DNA of 64,000 nucleotides from Pisaster brevispinus (taxonomy: Eukaryota > Echinodermata > Asteroidea > Forcipulatida > Asteriidae), in contig JAMKCF010000018.1 of assembly GCA_023634235.1 (NCBI GenBank), positions 11,234,768 through 11,298,767 of the forward strand, read 5' to 3'. The position numbers were made by a program, and so were the translations under genes. The stretch's first letter is position 1; the number at the start of each line of letters is the position of its first letter. The notes under the pieces were generated by a model that did not search any database, had not been told where the DNA came from, and saw only the letters and a list, made by a program, of their open reading frames with translations. Shown one piece after another: positions 1 through 11,700 of the stretch.

Positions 1-2660
1 GTCTGCCATGCACTAAAGTTGGATTTCTATGGGAGAAAACAAAGCAGAAACCAAAACATACTAATAACATTATTGAAGTTACAATACCTCGCGTCTTGAC
101 TGTCTTTGACAGGTGTTTCAGGCTCCACATTGACGCCCTTACGGAGGGTGCAAAATGCCGTTTACAAGTTGACTCGTGGTAAGAAATGTATGATCGCTTA
201 ACAATGGGAGTTATTTACTAAATGAATCTTGCCAGCTCACACCAAAACTTCAGTTAATAAAACCTGTGAACAGTTCTCCTGGACTGCTTTCAAGGGGGGG
301 GGGGGGGTAAGGAAACAATAAACAAATGGGCCAGACTGTAAACCTTTCAAACATTAAACTTGAAAGTTTTAGGTAGGACTTTTGTTGATTTGTTTATTAA
401 GTTTTTCAGAAGCGGTTTTGTTTGGCGTACGCGGTTGAATTAGCTGCACCATCTACTGGTTTTCAACTGTCACCACCTTGTGATGTCCATACGCTGTGAG
501 GCGTACTGTACTTGATCAGGACAATTTGTGTTTGTTTTGACCTTATGCATTAACGTCATCCAACTGCTACCTTTCCGATGATGAGATAATGGAATCACCC
601 TCGTTTGTCCGCGCAGCGCACAGGATTGGCCAAAGAACCATCTCCAGTTGACCTCTACGCGAGGGCGCGCTCTTCCAAAATGACGCCATTTGCATTATTA
701 CAAGGTCTTTATAGTATTATTAATGTCAAATTTAAATTGTGGAAGCATTGGAGAGACATGGGCGCCGTTACACCATACTTCGCCGCGTCCAATTCTACGC
801 TTATTTAAAGGCAATGTATACTTTTGGTAATTGTCAAAGACACTTGCTGTATCCCTACATATGCACAAAATAATAACCCTGTAAAATTTGGGCTCAATTG
901 GTCATCGAAGTTGTAAGAAAGTAATGATCGAAAGAAAGACCCTTGTTGCAGATTTATAATTGTGTGTTTTGAGATGCCTGCGAAAGGCTCCATGCATGAA
1001 GCCTTTCTCAGATTCAATTTTGGGGGTGAAAAATTACCTCTTTCTTTAAAATTATAATATACTACAATGTTTGTTTATTACCAACAGCGCTCCTGAGTCT
1101 TTACCAAGTAAAAGCTGTGGAGTATTAAATAAAAGTACACACTGCCTTTAACCTAATGCCGTAAAAAGTACACGCGAAGGTGCTAAAATCCCTTTCTAGT
1201 TGTGAAATGTAGCTCTGCATTCCTTTTAAACCTCGCTGTGCTTTTCACAGATTAGCTCTGTTTGTTCTTTAACACACCTAGAGACGACGTAAGACGCAGG
1301 GGTTCGACAAACCCTTCCCTCTTCCCTCGTCTGTGTGTTATAACGAGAAGGTCAACAGTTACAACGGATGACAGCAATGTTACTTAAGTTTGTAGAGGAG
1401 CGGAAGACTATACGGGAAGGGGACAAGATCGAACTTAAACTTCACATCAAAACAATTCTTACTCAGTCCCACCAAAGATGCACACGGATTTCCATCGACA
1501 AAATCATGAGATGAAATTATATACATAATTTAATTTATAATGATAAACCTGTTGTGTTAAAGGCCATTTTTTAGTTTATCAGTATTTGTGGGATGATAAT
1601 TTTTTTATTAAATCATATTTTGTATATAACATTCAAACATAACGTAACTAAAACCGTTTTGAAATCAGTTACCCAAGAACCCATTGTGACATTTGGCATA
1701 GCCATTGTTGTCTGTTTAATTTAATGATTAATTAACGTAACACTGAGCACTTAGAGTATGTTGGAGTAAAATCTAAACAAAGTGTGGGTTTGATTTTGAT
1801 GGCACGACCACAAAGACGAGTGACGGTGATTGACGCAGACCATGAGAGACAACACCAGACTGTGTGTTTTTTTAATTAGCATTTGTGGGTGGCTTCCTAT
1901 GGATCCAGTTCGGTTCCCGGTTTTTAAGGTGTATTTAAAGTTTCAATAACTCTAGTTAATATTAACAAGTACAGTCAAAGTTGACAATGATCTACAATCC
2001 TGGCCAAATCTCGCATTGGCTCCCATTCCCACTGGCCCCCTGATCAGAGCTGGTTTCCATTGCGAGGTTGAGCGGTCCTGCGCTCCGGCTATGACCTAAC
2101 GGCATTGACAGGGGAGCATGGGACTGGATGGTGTGTTTACTGGCAAGTGCCACGGCCATTTTGGCCGTTATTGTAGATGCCATTTGATAGACAAGCGGTG
2201 ACCGAATCAGAAGCACACTACTGACTTGAATACTGGGTCAGGTTGACCCGAAGAATGGGTCAAGCTTTCCCCAATTTGATCCAACCCCGCAGACCTCGAT
2301 TAATCTGGTTCGACTCTGATCGGGTATTCCATATTATGATGATTATTTTTGACTGTAACAAATTATTGCCAATTAATACTGTCATTGTCAATTTTGCAAG
2401 GTAAACAATTGAATACAATAAAAGACAAAACCCCATATCGTTTATGTAGCATTTTAAATAGACAAAGATTCCGTTAATGACAGCGCTTGGTCAATATTAC
2501 AAAAGACACACAATGCAACTTGTAATGTATTACTGGGTACTTAAAGTAGCATCGTAAACGAGTGTGCACTCAAAGCTTATTTTGAATAATCAGAATGAAT
2601 ATAATTGTGTATCGTTGTGGGAAATGTAACATTGAGTTTGTTAACATTTTATGGCAACAG
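1..2660. other. upstream cyclase intron sequence with no supported exon
   Basis: The first cyclase exon seen needs an upstream exon ending one base into a codon; none could be recognised here, so this is probably intron. It holds the MITE at 806-1152, a poly-G run near 295-306 and a GGGTCA-rich remnant near 2225-2320 related to the repeats at 10687 and 19110. No gene supported. Confidence 0.4.
806..1152. mobile_element. MITE-like element, TTTAAAGGCA termini
   Basis: Left end TTTAAAGGCAATGTATAC and right end ...GTACACACTGCCTTTAA are inverted repeats with TTAA at both edges, as in TTAA-targeting transposons (Kolobok or piggyBac-like). The centre has a stem: CTTTCTCAGATTCAATTTTGG here matches CTTCTCAGATTCAAATTTTG at 34303. 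No coding capacity. Confidence 0.6.
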
Positions 2661-2760
2661 AAATCATTGCTGAGGACTTTCATCCACGGAGACTTCGCTT
2701 GAAGGGCCAGATGAAACATGTTCCCGAGTGGGACGGCTATATCTTTCTTGCTACTCCTTT
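2661..2760 (+). CDS. GUCY1B2: guanylate cyclase exon: end of HNOBA/PAS region
   Basis: Acceptor CAACAG, donor GTAAGT. Enters with two bases of a split codon and leaves with two. Encodes [11 protein letters not shown], the family hallmark LKGQM, then [12 protein letters not shown]. First cyclase exon recognisable in the window. Confidence 0.85.
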
Positions 2761-5700
2761 GTAAGTATTTTTAATAAGATTATGTGGTCATACTTCATTA
2801 CAGGAAAGCTCAATTAAAGAGTTTCTGAGTTTTGCCACAAAGACTCGGAAAGTATACATCCTTTTCACTGGGTGTGTGTGTTTAAATCGAATTACTTAAA
2901 ATGACCATCAAACTTAATGCGTGAGCAGCCCTGTTTGGAAAAGGAATTACATGAATATAAGAGGTGTGAGTTGCCAGAGGAAAATGATGTTTCATTTGTG
3001 CCTATTTCTTTAATGGAGCTTTCCCGTAATGTTGTGCATAATCCCGTCTTTGTCCTTTACATCAGGGTTGCTAGTTTGTTTTTAACCTTCGCTGACCTTC
3101 GCTCCCCTCCCTTTTTCTGTCCTGACTCAAGTGCTGCCATTGAATGGGCCTTGAAAAGCCCACGATGGACAAATCAATTTTTTAAACATTGTTTAACTCC
3201 CTCTTCAAACTCTCGACACTCTCAACACAATGGCAATTTACCTGTTAAGTCTGATTCCATGGAGCTTTGCAAAGTCTCCCATTGGCGGCTACGGCTAAGG
3301 TTCTAACTGTTGCTCAGGACATCATGCTTCAATGCACAATTACGCGACGACCGCTCCATAACCATAGCTGTAACTGGTTGTTGTCCCCACTTGCCCCTCT
3401 CCACCTCAAATGAAAATGTCTGGTTAAATACTACCCATACTGGATTTTCCCTTCCACCTTGTAATAAAGCACACATTCTCGTCATTACTTTTTACATTGC
3501 ATAACAATACAAATCTCGGGCAATCAATAGACTGTGTGACTCTCGCGTACATTCCACATGTTCCAATGCAATAACATTTATTTTATATAGAATGTGCAAC
3601 AATTCCCTAAACCACACCATTGCATTCGTTCCTCCCACACCAATCTTCTTCGAGTACCCCTTTCACATCACTCTTTGGGTAACCAATCTTTCTCCTCAGT
3701 CCGATTCTTCCTTGTGGAACTCACTTTCCCAACAAACTGAGAACGAATACTTCCTACCTCACATTCAAGAACAAACTCAAAACCAATCTGTTTCAATAAG
3801 TTGCTTCATCTTCTGCTTATTTGTATTATTATGGTTCTCTGTCAGTTTAGTTAAGGTTGTTTTTTCCGCGCCAGGAGAGTCACTAAGTGACAGACATGGT
3901 GCATTGTAAGTCTTCTTCGTTAGTATTATTGTGATGTAAATGCAAAGAAGTCACACTGCACAAACTGGCGTGTTAAAGTTAATACCATGGGTGTTGTCAC
4001 TAATAGATACCAAAATAATCAAAATTTACACCATATGGTGTTAAAATAACAATTATTTTCTGCACAAACAATTGGTGTTACATTAACACCATACAAACAC
4101 TAAAATGTTAATTTTGATTCTTTCTTCGGTATCTACTTAAGACTACACCAATGGTGTCAGTTTGAACACCCAATATTAGCAGTGCACCCACATCCCAACT
4201 CCCTACACTCGAATGCGCAGGAAACCTAAACAATCTATTGTTACAAACTCTTCTATTTTATTGTCAGTAATAAGAATGTGTTTTCTGTGTTATTTCTTTC
4301 TCAATATGTTTCTGCGTAGCATGCCGAACTTAGACGCAATGTTTCAAACAGGGTTGTACATAAATGACCTGAGTATGCACGACTCGAGCAGGGACCTCGT
4401 CTTGGCTGGTACTCAGCAATCAGCGGAACTCAAGCTAGCATTGGATCAGGTAACCGCCATTCTTTATTTTGATGCATTGGGTTTATAGTGGTCTACGGCC
4501 AGTTTTAAATCATGGCGCTGCTTTCCGTTTGCAAAACCAAAAATAACTCATCATTGTATTGTCCATGTTTTGAAAATAAATAATGTCAATGAATAAGAAA
4601 CAAACATCGAGTTAAAAACCATCTGGGAATCCAACTGGGTAAATTTGAAATTGTTTGGGGTTGAGCCGGAGGTCGTTGATTCAAATCCTGCTCTAGTTAA
4701 TGTTTTCTTTTGTTCAACCCCAAACTAAAAGCAATCAAAGGTCAAACCTTCCTGAGGTTTTATTACTACATTAAGAGAAGCAACGGGAGTCTTGCGGGGC
4801 ATTCCAGGTGGCAGCAGACTTACCAGGTAAATCCATTGTTCTCGGAAATGTGAGCATGCTCAGAACGATTGAAACAATGGAAATTTACCTGGTAAGTCTG
4901 CTGCCACCTACCATTCAAAGGTGTCACATTAGTCGGCTGAACTATCATGACAATACTGTACGCTTACACTTGCAAACTTGTTACTTTCTTATAACAATAT
5001 TACTAATCTATTTTTCAGATTTTTCAGATTTTTCGATTATACATTTTGCCATAATATTACAGGAATTGCAAAAGAGCGCCCAGCTAGAACAGAGCATGCG
5101 CAAACTGGACCAGGAGATGAAACGCACAGATTCTCTACTGTACCAGATGATACCGAAAGCTGTCGCTGATAAACTGAGGAGAGGTGAACCAGCGACAAGC
5201 ACATGTGAGGTATGCACTTTAACTTACAAACTCGGCCGATACTGTCAACTACAGATCATCCTGTCTCCTGCCGGTCCGGGCGACCGAGGAGACGGGTCGG
5301 CGGGTCGATCGCGCCGCTCCCCCGGTGGTTAGTGCTGCAGGCCGAAGATGGGCAACTCAGGCTGAAATGTGAAGAACGCACTGGATGCCATTTTAGTCAG
5401 CAACCCTCTTGATGCAACCTATGACCAGTGAGACAATAATCAACTATCAACAAAACGGTTGCTTACCGAAATTGCACCAATGTCGTAGTTCACGTTCTAG
5501 AAATAGATTTAGCTCCAGGTGCCATTTTGTGCCTCGCAGTGCTATTAGCGGTCAACATGGTATGAACACAGTGAATGACCACAATGCCGAACAGAACAAC
5601 TTGTAAATCCAATTTGGGGAAGCATTACAAGTTCAAAGGTCATTCTAATGGACGCAAATTTTGGAACCTCATCCAGAAGTCTAAAGCTTAAAAAGAAACA

Positions 5701-8700
5701 GACTGAAACATTAGTCCCGGCTAAAGTCTCGACGAGCTGCAGCCGACAGAGGATATTTACCTCTGCGTGTAGGGCCTCAATGAGTTGCAGTGAGTTGAAG
5801 CATTATATAACTCTGTATTGTCACGGTAATGTGATGACACTTTCATCAAATCAGATACATCAATACAATACAACTGCAGCATAATGTTGAGGTTCTAGAC
5901 GCACATCGCGGATCCGTGCAAAGAGTGAATAACCATTGAAATCACTTCACAAACAGGAAACACGGGAGTCTTTGCATTCTAGAAATGAAGCTAGAGCTTA
6001 ACTCAAGATTGTGCTTTTCATTTTCTTGTCCAGGTTTTTAAAGATGTGACAATTCTCTTCAGTGACGTTGTTGGATTTACTGAGATCTGTTCACGTATCG
6101 AGCCAATGCAGGTTGTGGCCATGCTCAACGGCATGTACACCAAATTTGACCAACTTAGCGAAGCGCATGAAGTTTACAAGGTGATTTTTTTTGTTCGTTT
6201 AAAATTCTCATTAAACGCAGACTGCCGCATACAAATGTAAATGATGACTCTTACAAAAACTCCTCAAGAGACTTCAACGCAGGTATATTTAACACAGTTA
6301 AATGCACACCCTGCTGTGCGTTGCATACACTGTGTGGACATTCCTATGTGCTATGAACCGAAGAAAAAGGCATATTCTTTAACACTGTAAAAACACAACT
6401 TTGTGGGTGGTTTAAGTCCACATAGTGTTTGAAGTTCCCCATGTGGACCTCTTTAATATCACGTCCACACTTCGAGTGTAGCACTTGAACACGTGTGTGT
6501 GTGATTGTAGGTGTGTACAAAACCACTGGGAGCTGTTGCCTAAAACTTGAAGAACATTGGAAGGTCTACGATTGCAGCTGCTACTTTTTTGGTCAACTTG
6601 GACCCCAAAAAGAGAAAAGGGAAATAACAGAACAACAATTGAAGGGCCCCAACAAACCTGATCCGCAAGGTTGGGTGTGTATGAATCGTGGACTGAAAAA
6701 AGGATTTATCTCTAGTTAAATGGTCAAAAAAATTGAACAGAAAATCCGAACAGTATTTAAATTGTGAGACTAATAAGAAATGTTCTATACAGACTTATTG
6801 ACTGTCCCAAACTGTAGAAGTCCATCTGAAATAAAACAAGGCAAACAAAGAAGAAGAAGTGATGGAACTACTTTGCTGTGTAGATTTGTTAATTGAGAAC
6901 TTGTCTTGCTATTAATTTGTGTAGAGAATACACATGGTGTTACTGCAAACAATTTGATACCTCACAATGCAATGATTCGAATCACATATAGCTTACATTT
7001 GTTTTTTGTCCGATTTAAGGTCGAGACTATAGGCGACGCATACATGATAATGTCAGGTGCACCAGTGATGACAAAGTACCATGCAGTCCGGGTGGCGGAA
7101 ATGGCCATGGCGATGAAGAGGGATATAAGCACACTGGTAGACCCATCCACCGGAACGGCACTTCAAATACGCATCGGTTAGTAAACAGCAGGTGTAGTTA
7201 GTTTACAATTATAGAAGTAGAGGGCGTACAAAACCAAGTAACACGGCCAGACAAAAAGCATTTTGGGGTCATTGGTTGAGAAAATGGTGCTGACTCGTCG
7301 TACAACACAATTCACTCACGCAACCTTACGGATCCGGTTTGTGGGGTCCTGCTATTGTTGGTCTATCATTCCTTTTCTAAAGAATTCTCTTGTGGGGTCG
7401 AGGTTGAACAAAGAACAAGATTACCTTGTGGGGTTCAATGTGGGGCTCAAATTACCTCTCGTAAGACCACCAGTTAACACAGCCTTTAACATTGCTAAGG
7501 GAAATCTTGGGTGTTATTTGCTCTTGGGGATTCGATCCCATTGGTGGGCCAGCACGGTTACGTGTGTAATGGCAAACTTTCAAACGCTAGGCGGCAGCAG
7601 ACTTAACAGGTAAATTGCCATTGTTTACGGAGTTCCGAGCATGCGCACATTACTGTGAACAATGGAGTTACCTGGTAAGTCTTCTGCCACCTAGCGTCCC
7701 AAAAGCCCTATTAGATAGACTGGCCCCTGTCTTGCAGACCCAATGCTTTCATTGGATACATTGATTTCATTGGATACATTGATTTCATTGGATACATTGA
7801 TTTCATTGGATACATTGATTTCATAGGATACATGTGCAGTGACGTAAGCTTTCCTTATATGTGTTATGATTGGTCTGCTCCGAAGTGACGAATTATTGAT
7901 ATTTTTGTTTCTTCATAAATGATGACGTGAGCTTTTGGCAAAAAACAAATAATACAATTTCCCAAAGTACTGCAATGGTCTTCAGGAAAATCTTTTCTGC
8001 CATTATTAATCGTCAAATCGCACCTTAGTTTTTGACAGAGAAATACAATTTGTCCACAGGCCTGTAGATTATTTTGAATTTTTGACTCATGTTGAAATGC
8101 CGATTATTGGCGATCACTTGTTGGGGGCACCTCCCTCGATGCAACTTGTACGAATGTAAACTCCGCAACTCTCATGTCCTAGGAAATAGTGTACGTGGTA
8201 TAATTGTCAGATATAAAGTTGACGAAAATTTAATGTTGGAACATCTCCCTGTTGTTTTTAGGCATGCACTCAGGAATGGTAGTTGCTGGTGTGGTCGGTC
8301 TGAAGATGCCAAGGTATTGCCTGTTTGGGGATACAGTCAATACTGCCTCTCGTATGGAGTCTACGGGGCAAGCTATGAGGATTCACCTTAGTGAGAGCAC
8401 GCGGCAATACCTACGGGAATGGCCTTTCTACATCCTACAAGAACGGGCAGTGAAGTGTCAAGTCAAGGTATGTAGTAGTCTTAGTTTCAAGAAGTTCATT
8501 CTTCAAACCAGTGGTTCACCATCCTGGTGATAGCGATGTGAGTTGGGGATGGCAGCTCAAGTACAACTAGGAACGCTAAATACAGCAACTTGTACTCGGA
8601 AGTTTGCCGATAACTCCTCGCAATCCGGAAGCGTTTTTTTTTGGGGGGGTAAAAAAAGTTTCCCTGGCAATGGGGCCCCACTGACATCAAACTATACATC

Positions 8701-11700
8701 TACATCTCTCAAATGCACCACTGATGCACACAACAATCATTGTTTCACATAGATGTGCTTGCTGACATGGACAGCCAACTTTAAATTAATTAAACATCAC
8801 ATGCAAACACTTTCTCTAAACATTGTTTTAAAATTTCCGGTTAGAGTTTACCCAGACTCCAGGGGGCGTCCGCTGACCTAGGAAAGTGGATAACGGATGG
8901 GATTTTTACTCAGATTGTTCATCATGTTGACCCTTGCTGGGGTTATTTTGACCTAGAAGTGGGCCAGGCAAAACGGGACTCGGTATCCGGTTCAATTTAG
9001 GGAGGTTATTTTTTAAACATGTTACGTTGTACCGATACCAACTGTAAACAAGTAAGCTTAGTTTTGTATTAGCAGTGGTAGCGGCAGCGGCAGCAGCAAC
9101 GGCAGCATCAACATCAGCAGCAGCAACAGCAGCACAAACAGCAGCAACAAAAACAATAGCAGCGACAACAACAACAATTATATAACCAGTCTATAGTGTG
9201 TAGTTTGTGTTGGCTGATATAAACGTTCGATCTTGACCTGTCAAACCGTTATTATACTGTGTTTCCAGGGGAAAGGTATGATGAAGACATACTTCCTAAT
9301 GGGGAAGGAGGCAGTGGATGAATCCGAGTTGCCTTTCACTATACGAGGAGCCGCAGAGAACGCCTCAAGAAGCTCGCTAAACTCATCGATGGAGTCACTT
9401 AGAAGGTACTCATGACTTTGCATTATTGTGTGACTCATTTACATGTGGTGCGCTCTCCATTGAAAGTATGTTGAAACTGGCAAATTGTTATATGATGCCC
9501 AGTTGTGCTTTCACATTGTGCTCTGTCATATTATGACTTTTTTTGTATAGTTATGATCATTCAAAGATGGTTGACTCACAATGCCGTGTAAATCCATTAT
9601 TTTTATTGTTGCCAAGTAACGGTAATAGCTTAGCACATCACTTTCTGACGTGGGTGATATTTTTAAAAACAAATTGTCCCTGCCTAGTTTCAATTTGAAA
9701 TGAAAATAGAAAAGTAGAAAGAAATTTACCTACCTGGATGGTTCATTCGTTTTCAAACTATTTGTCCGATAGGCACCCAGCTTTTATACTTTGCTTTTTT
9801 TTCTAAGCCTTTTTTTTTTCCTTCGCTGTTTTATTTATTGTTGACATTTGGCATTACTTTAGCTGTTGATTGATTAGGCACTTTTGATAGTTAGATATAG
9901 CAGCCGTAGTCGTAGCTTTAGCCATAGCTGAAGATGTTGAATGTCTGCTGTATGATTTAGTGGCCCTATAACTTCAGTAATTACTCACTACACTACTGCA
10001 GTGCCACATAAACTGAACTTTCGCTGTCACTTTGACTTGGTTTATGTGTATCAGACCTATGAAAATGAAGTGAACCTTTGGGTATGTACACATTTTTATG
10101 AAACCTTTTGTTTTTCTCTCTTTTATTTTCCAACTTAATTTTTTTGTGTTTATTTATGTCCTTTTATCATGATCCTTCGAATCACTCATACGCTCACAAC
10201 TATCCAAAAGAAAGTCGGCAAAGTTTAACGGGGTTACGTCAAATGTTTTTTAAAACTTGAAAGTTCATCAGAGTTCTCCCGTGCTGTGGTAGTGAAAACA
10301 TACAAGTACTTACCCTTCCTGGAAGAGAACAATGGGTCTAAATCGTTGCATCTGATTAGGCGACATGACGCCAAGAGGTTTAACCATAAAACTCGAGAAC
10401 TATTCTTCCTTTTCACCCAGCAGGTGTGTTTACATTGAATTACTTGGGTCACTTAACTTAATGGATGAGCAGTTAATCTGCCTGGGGTAGTCAGCAGCCC
10501 TACTGGTTTGTGCATGATCCAATTATATCCACGAAAAGGAATTACGGGGAGATAACAGAGAAAAAAAAGTTCAATTTTTGCCTCTTTATTGAAAGGAGCT
10601 TTCCCGTAATGTTAACAGTTAATTGTTATTTAGGTATGCTTTAAATGTATGGAAGCCTCTGGCACAGATTGGGTAAAGTCTTTGGAACACTCCCTTTAAC
10701 TTCCGGGTCAAAATTAATCCGGATCTGGGTCGCGTGGGGCCCCACTCATTTCTGGGTCAGTATGACTCGAAATCTGTGTCAAAAATCACCCGGAAATAGG
10801 AAAGAATTTACCCAGAATTTGGTTCAAAATCGAATTCATTTAGTCATTTTCCGTTTCCAAGAAATGGTTCAAGCCCCCGGTCTGAGTCCGGGTCTGTTCT
10901 GACGCGGAAGTTCTTAGAGTGAAGAAAAGATTGAAATCACTTCCTTGTCCGTCTTAACCAACCCCTCAGTAGGATTGCAAATCCTATCCCCTTATCTGAA
11001 ACCCAATTTGGTTACGGTGATAACATCTCATGAACCGAATAGTTTCGTTTCGTTTGGGGGCTCAACCAATTTAACAAACAATACTTTTACTTAGAATTAC
11101 GTGTACGCGAGCCCTATAAGTTCAAAGCTTGCCTGAAAGTCAGTTTAGTTGTACTAGTATCTCAGAGGTTTAAATTTTCAATAATTTATTTAGTTATCTA
11201 TTGTTTTAATCCAAGGTGATTCTCATTTATTGATAACTTGATTCACACAAGAAAGAACAAAATAACAGTAACAATTATGTTAAAAAAGAAAGAAAAAACA
11301 GACAAAAGTCCTGGCACAGTGCCGAGAGAGCACCTCAATCACTAATTAAAACTGGATATTTTAACCCTCAAATGATGCACCTGTTTGGTCAAAACATGGC
11401 TACAGTTTCCTGTCACAGATTGGTGGCCGGCGTATTTGATAGGTGCAGAGGGTTTGTTCTGCCTTTTCTCAATGATTTCTTTAGCTAATTGTGTTGCTTA
11501 CATGTCATGCATTTTTGTATTGTTACCGTTTGAAGCAGACATACATTTCTTCGCAATGAAGTAATTTCTGAAGTCATTCTTCGGGAGCGGTAAAGATGGT
11601 TATTACCCGTTCACTTTCATTTAACAACATTAAACCTGCAAATCAATAGAAAGAGACTTGGGTTTTTCCACTCCGAGCTTCATTCTCCCTATGATGTTTT

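Noticed and set aside
112..179. Short exon-like segment with acceptor CTTTGACAG and donor GTGGTAAG
   Set aside because: Two frames stay open but neither resembles the cyclase H-NOX or HNOBA regions, and the phase to the next exon cannot be tested.
1377..1514. 45-codon ATG frame (MLLKFVEERKTIREGDK)
   Set aside because: Protein-like in places, but short, without splice context or a recognised family.
2917..3306. 129-codon ATG frame in a cyclase intron
   Set aside because: Its first part lies in a dispersed repeat also found at 10425-10640, where the frame is broken.
4808..5332. 174-codon frame overlapping a cyclase exon
   Set aside because: Only 5063-5209 is conserved; the rest reads through a foldback element and the next intron.
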